Assembly: GCA_038237745.1 (NCBI GenBank)
Contig: JBBRYJ010000010.1
Coordinates: 72,557-136,556, forward strand
DNA length: 64,000 nt
Reading direction: 5' to 3'
From: DASQEH01 sp038237745
GTDB lineage: Bacteria > Actinomycetota > Actinomycetes > Propionibacteriales > Nocardioidaceae
In this document: positions 35,154 through 45,099 of the stretch, piece by piece
Layout of the letters: every line of letters begins with the position of its first letter
Numbering within the stretch: position 1 is the stretch's first letter
Program-made: the position numbers and the translations under genes
Notes under the pieces: model-generated
What the model was told of the DNA's origin: nothing
Databases searched by the model: none
The model's input: the letters and a program-made list of their open reading frames with translations, nothing else

Positions 35154-37525
35154 TGGACGCCGGTTCGCAGCGCTACACCGTCGCGTTCCTGGGCTGGCTG
35201 TCCACCGTCGCGGTGTCGTTGAGCTTCCTTCCCGCTCTCGAAGACCGGCGCTACCTGCTGGTCGGCGCCTTCTTCGCGGCGTTGGTCGTCGTCACGGGAG
35301 TGCTGCTGCGCCGGCTCCATATACCGACACTTGTGGTCCTCCTTGCGCAGCTCGTCGTGCTCGTCGAGGGCCTCGCGCTGGCTTTCGGGAATTCTCTTCG
35401 GCTCGGTGTGCTGCCGACCCACGCGACCTTCACCGGGGTCCACAAGCTGGTTCTCAGCGGCGTCGACGTGTCACAGCGGTACGCCGCCCCAGCCCCGCGG
35501 AACACCGGCCTGCTGCTCATGGTGGTGTTCTCGATCGGGCTGGTTGCGCTCGCCGTCGATGCTCTCGCCGTCGGCATCGGCCGTGTGCCACTCTCCGGGC
35601 TCCCCCTTTTGGCGTTGTACACGATCCCGGTGGCTGCGCTTCCCGAGGGGTTGCCGGCGTACGCGTTTCTGCCCGGAGCGGCCTGCTTCATCGCGGCCCT
35701 GACAGCAGACGAACGCGATCGCCTATCGCACTGGGGCAGGCTGGTCACCCGGGCCCCGTCCGAAGCGAGCCGCTCCGTCGACCTGTCGGCACTTCGCGAG
35801 ACGGGCCGCCGCATCGGCCTGGTCGCCCTGTCGGCGGCGGTCGTCCTGCCGATCTTCGTGCCCGCGTTCTCGGCGTCAATCCTCGACGGCAACCGCCATG
35901 CCGGGATCGGGGGGAGCGGGGGTGGGCAGGGCCTGAGCTTCAACGATCCGATGGTGAGTCTGGCAGCCGGCCTGCAGCGCAAGGATCCGGTCGATCTTCT
36001 CGAGGTGGCGGACGCCGCCACTGGTCCGTCTGCCGCAGGAGTGGGTGAGCCCGGTTACCTGCGCCTGACCGTCCTCGACAGACCCGGCCCGGACGCCTGG
36101 ACCGCCGACCCCGTTCAGCTCAGTGCCACGCTCGACCTGAGCACGGTCCTGCCCGGTCCTACCGGTCTGGGCGGTGATGTGGACACCCTCCCGCGCAGCA
36201 TGGAGATCACGCTGGCTGACGCATTCCCCACTGACAGCGCTTGGCTGCCCGTCCCGTTCGATGCCCATGTCGTGGGAGCCGGGCCCGACTTCGGATACGT
36301 CGTCAACGACCAGACCGTGAGCGCGAGAACGAGCGACGCCATGGACTCGGTGACGCCCTACGACGTCGCCTACGATGTCCCGGTCCCGACCGCCGACCAG
36401 ATTCGCTCCAGCGGCCAGCCCCCCGCCGACATCGTGCGACACTACGGCGAAGTTCCGGCGGGAGTTCCTTCGGTGGTCGCCGAGACCGCGCGCACCGTCA
36501 CGGCAGGGGCGCAGACTCCGTACGAGCAGGCGCTCCTGCTGCAAGGTTTCTTCCGCGACTCCAACGCGTTCACCTACGACCTGAATGCCGGCTACGGGTA
36601 CGGCTACGACGCGATGCAGCAGTTCCTGGAGCAGAGGCGTGGCTTCTGTCAGCACTTCGCGGCGACGATGGCCATGATGGCTAGGACCCTGGGCATCCCC
36701 TCCCGGGTGGTCGTCGGCTTTCTCCAGAGCGACCATGTGAACGCACAAGGCCGGTACGTGTTCACGTCCGACGACCTGCACTCGTGGCCCGAGCTGTACT
36801 TCGAGGGAGTGGGCTGGGTGCGCTTCGAGCCGACACCAGGAGTGAGTGCGCCCTTCCCTCAGTACGCACAACGGACCAGTGCTCCCAACCCCACAACATC
36901 CGCACCGACGAGTACGTCGCTTCACGACCCTCTGGCCAGCGGCAGCAGCGCAAGCGCCTCAGCCGCTGCGGTCGCCTCCGGGGGAAGCTCCAACGGCCGC
37001 TCATCGAACGGCGCGCTCCCGTCGACGCGATGGCTCATCGTCGTCGGTCTTGCACTCGCGTCGTGCCTGCCCGGACTCTTGCGGTGGGGGCTGAGGCGAT
37101 CCCGGATGACGCGCCCCGTTGACGGCGCCACCGCGGCCGAGGCGGCCTGGGCCGAGCTGAGGGACTCGATGGTCGACCTGCACCTGCCCTGGACCGGGTC
37201 GATGACGCCACGCGCACGTGAGCGCGCAGTCGCTCGCCATCTCGACGGCGACGCCGAGGGAGTGCTGGCCCTGCACCGGCTGACTCTCGGCGTCGAGCGA
37301 GCCCGTTATGCCGACACTGCCCTCGCCGATGCCTTACCCGCATCGGACGTAGACGCGGTAAGAGCCGCGCTCGCCAAGCGCGTGGCCCGCAGTCGGCGAA
37401 TCCGGGCGGTCGTGCTACCCGCAAGCCTCGTCCCGGACCTTCGACTAAGCCTCGAACGGATCACGGACCGGCTACGCCGACCAGAGCGCCTCGGGGGTTC
37501 GACGAGTGGCGGGGGTGTTCAGTAG
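35153..37525 (+). CDS. TgpA-type membrane transglutaminase-like protein
   Basis: A 790-residue protein with about six N-terminal membrane helices (to residue 240), a large extracytoplasmic part with a transglutaminase core, another helix near 626-645 and a DUF4129 C-terminal domain (AWAELRDSMVDLHLPW). The catalytic Cys is C499 in RRGFCQHFA and the His is H543 in DDLHSWPEL; the third position, usually Asp, is Glu in RFEPTPG, as in many actinobacterial members. The function is probably peptide cleavage or cross-linking at the envelope. It is translationally coupled to DUF58 and overlaps the convergent DUF3040 gene by seven bases. Confidence 0.9.
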   Translation: MDAGSQRYTVAFLGWLSTVAVSLSFLPALEDRRYLLVGAFFAALVVVTGVLLRRLHIPTLVVLLAQLVVLVEGLALAFGNSLRLGVLPTHATFTGVHKLVLSGVDVSQRYAAPAPRNTGLLLMVVFSIGLVALAVDALAVGIGRVPLSGLPLLALYTIPVAALPEGLPAYAFLPGAACFIAALTADERDRLSHWGRLVTRAPSEASRSVDLSALRETGRRIGLVALSAAVVLPIFVPAFSASILDGNRHAGIGGSGGGQGLSFNDPMVSLAAGLQRKDPVDLLEVADAATGPSAAGVGEPGYLRLTVLDRPGPDAWTADPVQLSATLDLSTVLPGPTGLGGDVDTLPRSMEITLADAFPTDSAWLPVPFDAHVVGAGPDFGYVVNDQTVSARTSDAMDSVTPYDVAYDVPVPTADQIRSSGQPPADIVRHYGEVPAGVPSVVAETARTVTAGAQTPYEQALLLQGFFRDSNAFTYDLNAGYGYGYDAMQQFLEQRRGFCQHFAATMAMMARTLGIPSRVVVGFLQSDHVNAQGRYVFTSDDLHSWPELYFEGVGWVRFEPTPGVSAPFPQYAQRTSAPNPTTSAPTSTSLHDPLASGSSASASAAAVASGGSSNGRSSNGALPSTRWLIVVGLALASCLPGLLRWGLRRSRMTRPVDGATAAEAAWAELRDSMVDLHLPWTGSMTPRARERAVARHLDGDAEGVLALHRLTLGVERARYADTALADALPASDVDAVRAALAKRVARSRRIRAVVLPASLVPDLRLSLERITDRLRRPERLGGSTSGGGVQ

Positions 37526-37914
37526 TCGTCGCGGCGACGACGCCATCGGTCCTCCATCCGGTTCATGAAACCGGACTGGCGCGGTGCGGGAGCGCGTCCT
37601 TTGGCCCTGCTGATCGGATGCACGTTGTCGGGCACCTCAGCGGCCCCGATCTGCCGGAAGTGACTCAGCGCCAGATAGGCGCCCAAGAGCATGAGGACGA
37701 AACCGACGACAGCGACCGCGATCTGTGGCAGCACCGCACCGGTCATCAACGTAGCCAGGCCGACGACGAATCCGATACAGCCGAAGATGGTGAGCCGCTT
37801 GTGGCGAGAGCGCGTGGAGGACCCACGCAGCGCTGAGACGAACTTCGGGTCCTCAGTCGCGAGCGCTTCTTCCATCTGCTCAAGCAGACGCTGCTCTTCT
37901 TCCGAGAGCGGCAT
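37519..37914 (-). CDS. DUF3040 small membrane protein
   Basis: A 131-residue protein that begins with the DUF3040 hallmark MPLSEEEQRLLEQMEEAL. The second of two adjacent ATG codons (37914) is preferred because GGAGG lies five bases before it and the family starts MPLSE. Two hydrophobic helices (about 43-63 and 66-86) are followed by a basic C-terminus. In actinobacteria DUF3040 genes are commonly found near dcw genes. Function unknown. Confidence 0.9.
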   Translation of the reverse strand: MPLSEEEQRLLEQMEEALATEDPKFVSALRGSSTRSRHKRLTIFGCIGFVVGLATLMTGAVLPQIAVAVVGFVLMLLGAYLALSHFRQIGAAEVPDNVHPISRAKGRAPAPRQSGFMNRMEDRWRRRRDDY

Positions 37915-38180
37915 CATGTCCTCCAGCCGAGAGGGTGAGTCGGGCGTTGCCTGTCAGTCTAAGCACCGCTGAGCAGCGACGAAAGCCAAGGATCGAAATT
38001 GGTGGTGGCCGCGGTCGTTCGGGTAGGCACTGTGCTGGTGCCGACTCAGTCGATTGCTGGGACCCCGGCCGGCATCTCCGAGGTCGTCGCGAGGAATTAC
38101 GCTATGGCGCAGGGGCGGTCACCGGACGACACGGACCCGATCGAGACGCATCCTCGGGGGTGCACAGCGGAAGGAATTCA

Positions 38181-38978
38181 GTGAACTTGCGAGTCGGGGT
38201 CGCGGGTATGGCGGCGCTTGTCATGATTCTCGGTACGACGGTGGCGGCGACGTCGCCGGCCTTTGCCAGCACGGCCTCGCCTAATGCCGGCATCAGCGCC
38301 GACGCGTCGCTCCGGCGACCGGCACATGCCGGGTTCGACATGTTGGACAGGTTCGCCAGGGAGGTCACACGGTACGGCGACGCCGACACGTCGCCCTACG
38401 ACATCTCGCACGTGCGTGAGCTGCAGTATCGCCTGAGGTGGGCAGGTGTCTTCCACGTCGGCGTAACAGGGACCTTCGGCCCGGTCACGCGTCGAGCCGT
38501 CAAGAGGTACCAGAGCCGCAAAGATCTCCGGGTGACGGGGGTGGCGAGCCACGCGACCTGGGCGCACCTGATCCACGACACCATCAGGCACCGTCACGCG
38601 ATCCCCCACATCTGCCACAAGGCGGGGTGGCATGCGTGCTACGACCGCTCGATGCACCAGGTGACGTCGTGGCACAACGGCCGGTTGCGCAACTCGTGGC
38701 TGGTTCGAGGTGGCGAGTACGGGTTGCCGACCAGGGTCGGTAATACGCACGTCTACTACCGAGACATCGACCACGTCTCCAGGCTGTACAGCAGCCCGAT
38801 GCCCTATTCGCAGTTCTTCGACGGTGGCCAGGCGTTCCACGGGTCGGGGTTCATGGTCGACCCGTTCGTCGACCACAGCCATGGCTGCGTCAACATGTAC
38901 ATCGAGGACGCTCGCCAGCTGTGGCGGCTCACCTCGAAGAAGCGGTTGCACGTCTCGGTCTACGGCGCCTGGGACTGA
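38181..38978 (+). CDS. Secreted L,D-transpeptidase with peptidoglycan-binding domain
   Basis: A 265-residue secreted enzyme likely to make 3-3 cross-links in peptidoglycan or attach proteins. The GTG at 38181 has GGAAGGA upstream. A signal peptide covers about 1-30 with a probable cut after AFA. A PG_binding_1 module (about 72-135: LQYRLRWAGVF, TGTFGPVTRRAVKRYQ) precedes the YkuD catalytic domain. The active-site motif is HGS (near 217) and SHGCVN with C236. The 263 bp before it hold no gene I can support; a riboswitch was considered and not found. Confidence 0.88.
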   Translation: MNLRVGVAGMAALVMILGTTVAATSPAFASTASPNAGISADASLRRPAHAGFDMLDRFAREVTRYGDADTSPYDISHVRELQYRLRWAGVFHVGVTGTFGPVTRRAVKRYQSRKDLRVTGVASHATWAHLIHDTIRHRHAIPHICHKAGWHACYDRSMHQVTSWHNGRLRNSWLVRGGEYGLPTRVGNTHVYYRDIDHVSRLYSSPMPYSQFFDGGQAFHGSGFMVDPFVDHSHGCVNMYIEDARQLWRLTSKKRLHVSVYGAWD

Positions 38979-39077
38979 GCATCGCCAGGACTGGGGGCGT
39001 CCCGGTGGATGCGGCTCCCACACCCGGGTTACGTCAGGCCGCTATGGGTAGACCCCGGCTCTCCTGTAGTCCCCGCG

Positions 39078-40286
39078 TCAAGCGGCTCCTGACCGGGCGG
39101 TGGGCTCGAGGAGGGTAGCCCGGCGCACTGCCGAACCTCCGAACCGGTTCACGGCGCGGTCGACGGCCTTCTCGGCGTCCTCCCACCCGTGAGCGCGCTC
39201 GCCGAGCACCATCTGCCGGGTTGCGGCGGCTGAGTCGACGAGGTTCTCGACCCGCACACCGACCAGCCGGATACGAGCTCGTTGCAGACCGAGTCCGACG
39301 AACAGGTCGGCCGCAGTGGAGTAGATCTCCGGCGTCACCTGGGTGGTGTCATGCAAGGTACGGGCACGGGTGATCGTCGTGAAGTCGGAGAACCTGACCT
39401 TGAGCGTGACCGTGCGGCCGCTTACCCCCGCTGAGCGCATCCGTGCGGCGACCTTCGTCGACAGGCGCAGCAGCTCACGCAGGATGACAGCAGGGTCGTC
39501 GGTATCTCGTCGAAACGTCTCGTCGGAGCCGATGCTGTGCTCGGGCTCGTCAGGCCCGCGTCGCGCAGTGACCCGTCGCTCGTCTGCTCCCCAGGCCATC
39601 GCATGGAGCCGGACGCCCGCAACGGAACCCAACGCGCGCTGGAGTACCGAAGCCTCGGTATGCGCCAGGTCGCCGACAGTACGAAGGCCGAGCTGGTGGA
39701 GTCGTGCCGCTGTCTTGTCTCCGACCCCCCAGAGCTCCTCGACGTCGAGAGGATGGAGGAACGCGGTCACCTTGTCCTTCGAGACGACGACGAGGCCGTC
39801 GGGCTTGGCTCGACGCGACGCGAGCTTCGCGAGCTGGGTCGTGGGGGCGATCCCGACCGAGCAGGTGATCCGCTGTTCGTCGGCGATCCTGGCCCGGAGG
39901 TACTCCCCGATCTGGACCGGCGACGAGAATCGCCTCAGCGATCCCGAGACGTCGAGGAAGGCCTCGTCCATCGACAGCGGCTCGACGCGAGGCGTCACAC
40001 TTCTAAAGGTCTCCATGACAGCTGCCGACACCGAGCTGATCTGCTCGTAGTCGGGCGCGACGACCACCGCATGCGGGCACAGTCGCCGTGCTCTGGTCAT
40101 CGGCATGGCCGAGCACACCCCGAAGGTCCGAGCGGCATACGTCGCGGACAGCACGACGCCTCGGTCGCCGCCTCCGATGATCACGGGAAGGTTCCACAGG
40201 TCGGGCCTGTCTCGGATGGCGACGGAGGCGAAGAAGGCGTCCATGTCGACGTGGATCACCGTGCACCCGGTGTCCGCGGCGGTCAT
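39078..40286 (-). CDS. dinB: DNA polymerase IV (Y family, DinB)
   Basis: A 402-residue translesion polymerase. The catalytic carboxylates are intact: D14 in HVDMDAFFASV and D107-E108 in SMDEAFLDVSG. The thumb and little-finger domains follow (CSVGIAPTTQLAKLASRRAKPDG, ELWGVGDKTAARL). QMVLG in the C-terminal part is a weak match to a clamp-binding motif. Because the catalytic acids are present, this is an active DinB rather than the inactive ImuB partner. It begins six bases after the methyltransferase stop and is the last gene of the SOS cassette. Confidence 0.95.
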   Translation of the reverse strand: MTAADTGCTVIHVDMDAFFASVAIRDRPDLWNLPVIIGGGDRGVVLSATYAARTFGVCSAMPMTRARRLCPHAVVVAPDYEQISSVSAAVMETFRSVTPRVEPLSMDEAFLDVSGSLRRFSSPVQIGEYLRARIADEQRITCSVGIAPTTQLAKLASRRAKPDGLVVVSKDKVTAFLHPLDVEELWGVGDKTAARLHQLGLRTVGDLAHTEASVLQRALGSVAGVRLHAMAWGADERRVTARRGPDEPEHSIGSDETFRRDTDDPAVILRELLRLSTKVAARMRSAGVSGRTVTLKVRFSDFTTITRARTLHDTTQVTPEIYSTAADLFVGLGLQRARIRLVGVRVENLVDSAAATRQMVLGERAHGWEDAEKAVDRAVNRFGGSAVRRATLLEPTARSGAA

Positions 40287-40292
40287 GGCAGG

Positions 40293-41051
40293 TCACCGGA
40301 GAGCAGCCACCAGGTGGAGCTGGGTCGCCACCGCCATGAAGTCCGAGCAGGTGGCCACAGCGGACTCCAGGGCTCGCAGGTCGGCGGCAGCGCCTGGCTC
40401 GGTGTCGACGAGGGCGCTGCTGATGTGGTCGACGAAGACCCGGATGCCTCGGACCTCGGTAACCGCGAACCCCGCTTCCGAGAGCAGCGCACGCAGCTCG
40501 GCCTGGGAGAAACGGCGAGGAGGGGTATCCAAGGTGCCCCTCCCGGCTGGTTCGGGCCGGGCGTCGAGCAGGGCGTGGGCGTCGGCCAGATGCCCGGCAA
40601 GTGCCCGGGCGAACACGGCCGCCGACCGCTGTGCTGCCAGCACCGACACCACTCCCCCGGCAGCCAGGACGCCAGCAGCTGCCTGGAGGGCCTGAAGAGG
40701 CTCGTCGACGACTTCGAGCACCCCGTGACAGACGACGACATCGGCGCTGTCGTCCCCGACCACCTCGACGAGGTCGGCGGCATCACCGAGCACCCCCCGA
40801 ACAGCCCGGCTGAGACCCTCCTCGGCGGCACGCCGCTCGAGAGAGGCAAGCGCATCCGGACTCGGGTCGACCACGGTGACCTGATGCCCCAGCTCGGCGA
40901 TCTGGACCGCAAGCCCCCCCGTGCCCCCGCCGAGGTCGACGACGTGTAGACGGCGGGTGTCGCCGACCGCGTCATGGCGGGACTGCAGGACTGCCTGCAC
41001 CGCATCCCAGACCACCGCAGTCCTGACGGCGCTGTGACGACGCTCCACCAC
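40293..41051 (-). CDS. Class I SAM-dependent methyltransferase
   Basis: A 252-residue Rossmann-fold methyltransferase. Motif I is LHVVDLGGGTGGLAVQIAELG, followed by VTVVDPSPDAL and the VVVCHGVLEVV block. The GTG at 41051 has AGGAGG seven bases upstream. The substrate is not identifiable. It is six bases upstream of dinB and 91 bp downstream of dnaE2. A TAGGGT hexamer at 41086-41091 on the minus strand could give it its own transcript. Methyltransferases of this type also occur in this chromosomal neighbourhood in other actinobacteria, so the SOS link may be incidental. Confidence 0.85.
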   Translation of the reverse strand: MVERRHSAVRTAVVWDAVQAVLQSRHDAVGDTRRLHVVDLGGGTGGLAVQIAELGHQVTVVDPSPDALASLERRAAEEGLSRAVRGVLGDAADLVEVVGDDSADVVVCHGVLEVVDEPLQALQAAAGVLAAGGVVSVLAAQRSAAVFARALAGHLADAHALLDARPEPAGRGTLDTPPRRFSQAELRALLSEAGFAVTEVRGIRVFVDHISSALVDTEPGAAADLRALESAVATCSDFMAVATQLHLVAALR

Positions 41052-41142
41052 CGAGAGCCTCCTCTGTCGGACGATCGGTGCCCCAACCCTAGTAAGCCGA
41101 CCGGCCGCACGGCGAGGGACGCAGGAGCACCAGCGACCCCGC

Positions 41143-44100
41143 TCACCCCGCACTCCCGGGGCTGCGATGCCACAACCGCCGCGGCACCGTCTTCGGGTCG
41201 TCTCCGGCTGGGCGGATGTCGGCGTACGGCGACTGCTTGAACCCGCTGGGATGGACCAGCACCCGCCGTCGTCCCATCCCGCCGGCTGTCGGGCCTGCCT
41301 CGCTCTCCTCCACCGGGGTGGTGCCCGAGCCGAACGTCGGAGGCTTGGCCATGACCGGTCGGGACGAATGGCTCTCGGCAGCTGCGTGCAGGGCGCTCTC
41401 ACCGCTGTCAGCGCCGAATCCACGCGGCACGGCGGACATGGCGTCGTGGACGCCGGCGACCCCACCTTGTTGCCAGATCGTGTACAGAGCAGGGAGCTCC
41501 CAGCACCCGGTGGCCCGCAACGACACGCCCTTCGGCCCGGTACGGCGTAGCTCGCCTCGCACGACCAGCAGCCACGAGTGGAACACCGTGGCGGCGTACG
41601 GGCCCTGGGCGTCTTCGAAGAAGGTGGCGTCGACCGGGCCGGTGCCGTCGTCGAGGGTGAGGAAGACCACCCTCCGACCGGACCGGATGGGCGGCGTCTG
41701 GGTGGCGACCTTGACCCCTGCCACGAGCAGCTCGGACCTGCTGCGTCTGCGCAGCAGGTCACGTGCCCAGGTGATCCGGAGAGAGTCGAGCATCGGGGCG
41801 TAGAAGTCGACGACATGAGAGCTGACGTCGAGGCCGAGGATCTCCAGCTCCGCCCGCACGCGCTCTGCGCCGGACATCTCCGGCAGCCCGGACGCCTCGG
41901 TCAGGGCGGGGATGTCGTCGAGATCGAGAGTGAGCTGCACGGCTGTCACCGGCTCGACCGGTAGGGGGGCCTTCGACTGGACGGCTGCCAGCTCATGCGG
42001 GTCGAGAGGAGCGGCTCCAGCGGAGACCGGAGCAGCCCTGCCGACGCTTCGGGCACGGCGTGGGGACGAGGCCCGCACCGCCCGGTCGGTGGCACGGCTC
42101 CACCGGTCCAGCTCCGAGACCTGGAGGAGGAGGTCGCGGCGGGTGACGGTGCCACGACGTCGTACGGGCACAGGAGAGCCGATGCCGTAGATGGTGTCGA
42201 GGCCGCCGGCGAGAACCAGCCGCTCGGCGACCGGACGGGACGGCCGGGCGCGCTGCCACAGGTCGGTGAGTGAGTGGAAGGGACGGGCCGCCATGATGCG
42301 GGCGACCTCCGCGTCGCTGATACCCGAGACGTCGGCGAGAGACAGCCGGATGCCGTAGGCCCGGCCGTCGGGCAGACCAGGCGGAGGAGCAGAACGGGGG
42401 GCCCGGCCGAGCACCTCCGGCGGTGGCTCGTCGTACACGCCGACCTTCTCGACGCGGTAGACGTCGTCGGAGGCGTTGACGTCGAGCGGGAGAACCGCGA
42501 TGCCGAACTGTCGGGCGTCGTCGAGGATCAGCCTTTTGGGATACATGCCGGGGTCGTGCGTGAGCACACCTGCGAGGAAAGCGGCCGGATGATGAGTCTT
42601 CAGCCATGCGGACTGGTAGGTGGGCAGCGCGAACGCCGCCGCATGGGCCTTGCAGAACCCGAACGACGCGAACGCCTCGAGCACCTCCCAGCACCGCTGT
42701 GCGACGGCGATGGGATAGCCGCGGGCCAGCACCCTGGGGAAGAACCAGATCTTGGTCGACGACTTCCCCTCCCGGTCGCCGAGAGCTCGTCGTGCTTCGT
42801 CCGCCTCCGCGAGCGTGCAGCCGGTCAGGGTGGCGATCATCTCGATCACCTGCTCGTGGAACACCACCACCCCACAGGTCTGGGCGAGCGCAGGGACGAG
42901 GTCCGGATGGAGGTACTCGGGCTCGGACCACCCTTGCCGCGCGCGCAGGAACGGGTTGACCATGTCGCTCTTGACCGGCCCCGGCCGGAACAGCGAGATG
43001 TCGATGATGATGTCGTCGAACGTCTCCGGAGCGAACTTGCCGACGAGCTCACGCTGTCCGGGTGACTCGATCTGGAAGCAGCCGAGGGTCTTCGCGCTCT
43101 GGATCAACGCGAACGTCGCCGGGTCGTCTCGGGGTGCCTGGCCCTCGTCGTCGATGTCGATCTCCAGCCCGTCGACCCGCCTGACCTCGTCGACCGCATG
43201 GGCCATCGCCGACTGCATCCGGATGCCCAGCACATCGAGCTTCAGCAGGCCGAGATCCTCGACGTCGTCCTTGTCGAACTGGCTCATCGGGAACCCGAGA
43301 AAGCTGGCTTCGACAGGAGTGCGGTCGAGCAGCGTGGCATCGGACAGGAGCACACCGCACGGGTGGACCGCGATGTGGCGAGGCAGCCCGTCGAGGCGCT
43401 CGACCAGCTGGAAGAGCACGTCGAGGCGCTCCTCGCCCAGCCCCGAGGCGCGCAGCTCCGGCAGCTCGCGCAGCGCGACCCTGGCATCCTTGGCCCGGAT
43501 GTGGGGGAACGCCTTGGCGATCGAGTCGATCTCGCCCGGCGGCATCCCCAGAGCTGCGCCGACGTCGCGGATCGCGTGCCTGACGCGGTAGGTGTCCATC
43601 ATCGACACGCAGGCGCAGCGCGTGCCGGAGTAGCGATCCAGGATGCGCTCGTAGATCTCGGTGCGGCGGGCGGACTCGACGTCGATGTCGATGTCGGGCA
43701 GCGCCTGCCGCAGCGGAGACAGGAACCGCTCCATCACCAGGCCGTACCGGATCGGGTCGACCCCGGAGATGCCGAGCAGATAGTTGACGACACTCCCGGC
43801 TCCAGACCCTCGCGCAGCCACGCGCGCCCCCACGTCACGTATCAGGTCGACGACGTCGGCGACGGTGAGGAAGTACGACGCGTAGCCCAGCGTGCCGATC
43901 ACGCCGAGCTCGTCGGCGAGCCGGCTGCTCGCGACCTGATGCTGGTCGGCGGGGTAGAGCCGGCCGATCGCAGCCTCGCAGCGGTCGCGGAGCACGACGT
44001 CACCCGGCGAGGCGCCCATCGCCGCGAGATCGCGACTGCCGAGTCCGGCCGGCGCTCCCCCGCTGGTGATGTCGAGCTCGGGGAGGTGCACCTCGCCGAG

Positions 44101-45084
44101 GCCGAGGTCGGCTCGAGGATCGACGGCGCACCGGTCGGCCACCGCCCGGGTACGTGCCAGCATCCGGTCGGCCTCACGCTGCTCGAGACCGGCGAAGCGG
44201 CAGATCTCGTCGGCGATGTCCGCCATCTCCTTGCCCGACTTCATGAAGCCTTCGGCATTCACCCGGTCGAGATGGCGCAGGTCGAGCGGGACGAGGCGGC
44301 GGACGGAGTCGAGGATGTCGATCGTGGGCGCATCGGACCGGTCGGCGTACCGCACGGCGTTGGAGAGCACCACCTCGAAGCCGGCGGCAGCCGCGACCCC
44401 GGCCATCCGGGCTGCATGGGGGCTCGACCCGGGGCCGTGGCCGCAGACCCGGTGCGACATCACCTCGACCACCACGTCGGCGGAGTCGGCGACGGGGCGC
44501 CAGTGAGCGAGCACCTCCCGGGCGAGGTCGTCTCGGCGTAGGGCGACGGCCTGGCCGAGCTCTGAGGCTGCCCCCAGCAGGACGACCAGGTCGTGGTGGG
44601 AGCCGAGGCTCGCACAGTGCTCACGGATGAGGTCGAAGGTGGCGACCGGCGTCCCCCGCTCTCCACGCAGGTGAGTCGCGGAGACGAGCCGGCACAACGC
44701 CGCCCATCCGGCCTTGCTGCCGGCGAGCAGTGTCACGCGGGGCGGCACTCCTCCCGCCGCGTCGCGGTAGCTGCCACCTCGAGCCGGGGAGCTCCGCGAC
44801 GATCCCGCTCGCGCCGGTGCGGCCCCGCCCTTCGGCCCCGTCCGGCCGGTCAGCCCCGTCAACCCGGACGGCTCGAGGGCGAGGTCGACGCCGAGGACCG
44901 GCCGGATGCCGCCACGCATGCATGCCTTGGCGAAACGCACCGCGCCGTAGACACCGTCTCGATCTGTCAGCGCCAGCGTGTCCATCCCGGCGTCGACCGC
45001 GCGCTCCACGAGCTGCTGCGGAGAAGACGCGCCGTACTTCAGTGAGTAGCCGGAGGCGACGTGGAGGTGGACGAAAGGATCCAT
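41143..45084 (-). CDS. dnaE2: Error-prone DNA polymerase III alpha (DnaE2/ImuC type)
   Basis: A second C-family polymerase, 1313 residues. The palm carries PDIDIDVES near residue 463. The PHP domain has lost metal ligands: HLHVAS at 6-11 (His to Ala) and TDRD at 40-43 (His to Arg), consistent with no proofreading, unlike DnaE1. A Gly/Pro/Ser/Arg-rich insert (about 75-105) interrupts the PHP domain, and the C-terminal tail past the OB fold (about 1215-1313) is also extra, making it longer than the usual 1050-1150. DnaE2 enzymes do SOS mutagenesis. It starts 15 bases after the DUF6504 gene, under the LexA-controlled promoter. Confidence 0.93.
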   Translation of the reverse strand: MDPFVHLHVASGYSLKYGASSPQQLVERAVDAGMDTLALTDRDGVYGAVRFAKACMRGGIRPVLGVDLALEPSGLTGLTGRTGPKGGAAPARAGSSRSSPARGGSYRDAAGGVPPRVTLLAGSKAGWAALCRLVSATHLRGERGTPVATFDLIREHCASLGSHHDLVVLLGAASELGQAVALRRDDLAREVLAHWRPVADSADVVVEVMSHRVCGHGPGSSPHAARMAGVAAAAGFEVVLSNAVRYADRSDAPTIDILDSVRRLVPLDLRHLDRVNAEGFMKSGKEMADIADEICRFAGLEQREADRMLARTRAVADRCAVDPRADLGLGEVHLPELDITSGGAPAGLGSRDLAAMGASPGDVVLRDRCEAAIGRLYPADQHQVASSRLADELGVIGTLGYASYFLTVADVVDLIRDVGARVAARGSGAGSVVNYLLGISGVDPIRYGLVMERFLSPLRQALPDIDIDVESARRTEIYERILDRYSGTRCACVSMMDTYRVRHAIRDVGAALGMPPGEIDSIAKAFPHIRAKDARVALRELPELRASGLGEERLDVLFQLVERLDGLPRHIAVHPCGVLLSDATLLDRTPVEASFLGFPMSQFDKDDVEDLGLLKLDVLGIRMQSAMAHAVDEVRRVDGLEIDIDDEGQAPRDDPATFALIQSAKTLGCFQIESPGQRELVGKFAPETFDDIIIDISLFRPGPVKSDMVNPFLRARQGWSEPEYLHPDLVPALAQTCGVVVFHEQVIEMIATLTGCTLAEADEARRALGDREGKSSTKIWFFPRVLARGYPIAVAQRCWEVLEAFASFGFCKAHAAAFALPTYQSAWLKTHHPAAFLAGVLTHDPGMYPKRLILDDARQFGIAVLPLDVNASDDVYRVEKVGVYDEPPPEVLGRAPRSAPPPGLPDGRAYGIRLSLADVSGISDAEVARIMAARPFHSLTDLWQRARPSRPVAERLVLAGGLDTIYGIGSPVPVRRRGTVTRRDLLLQVSELDRWSRATDRAVRASSPRRARSVGRAAPVSAGAAPLDPHELAAVQSKAPLPVEPVTAVQLTLDLDDIPALTEASGLPEMSGAERVRAELEILGLDVSSHVVDFYAPMLDSLRITWARDLLRRRSRSELLVAGVKVATQTPPIRSGRRVVFLTLDDGTGPVDATFFEDAQGPYAATVFHSWLLVVRGELRRTGPKGVSLRATGCWELPALYTIWQQGGVAGVHDAMSAVPRGFGADSGESALHAAAESHSSRPVMAKPPTFGSGTTPVEESEAGPTAGGMGRRRVLVHPSGFKQSPYADIRPAGDDPKTVPRRLWHRSPGSAG

Positions 45085-45099
45085 CGACTTCTCGCACCC

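Noticed and set aside
37918..38180. Possible c-di-AMP (ydaO) riboswitch before the L,D-transpeptidase gene
   Set aside because: Such riboswitches occur before wall-enzyme genes in actinobacteria, but I could not find the conserved core segments here.
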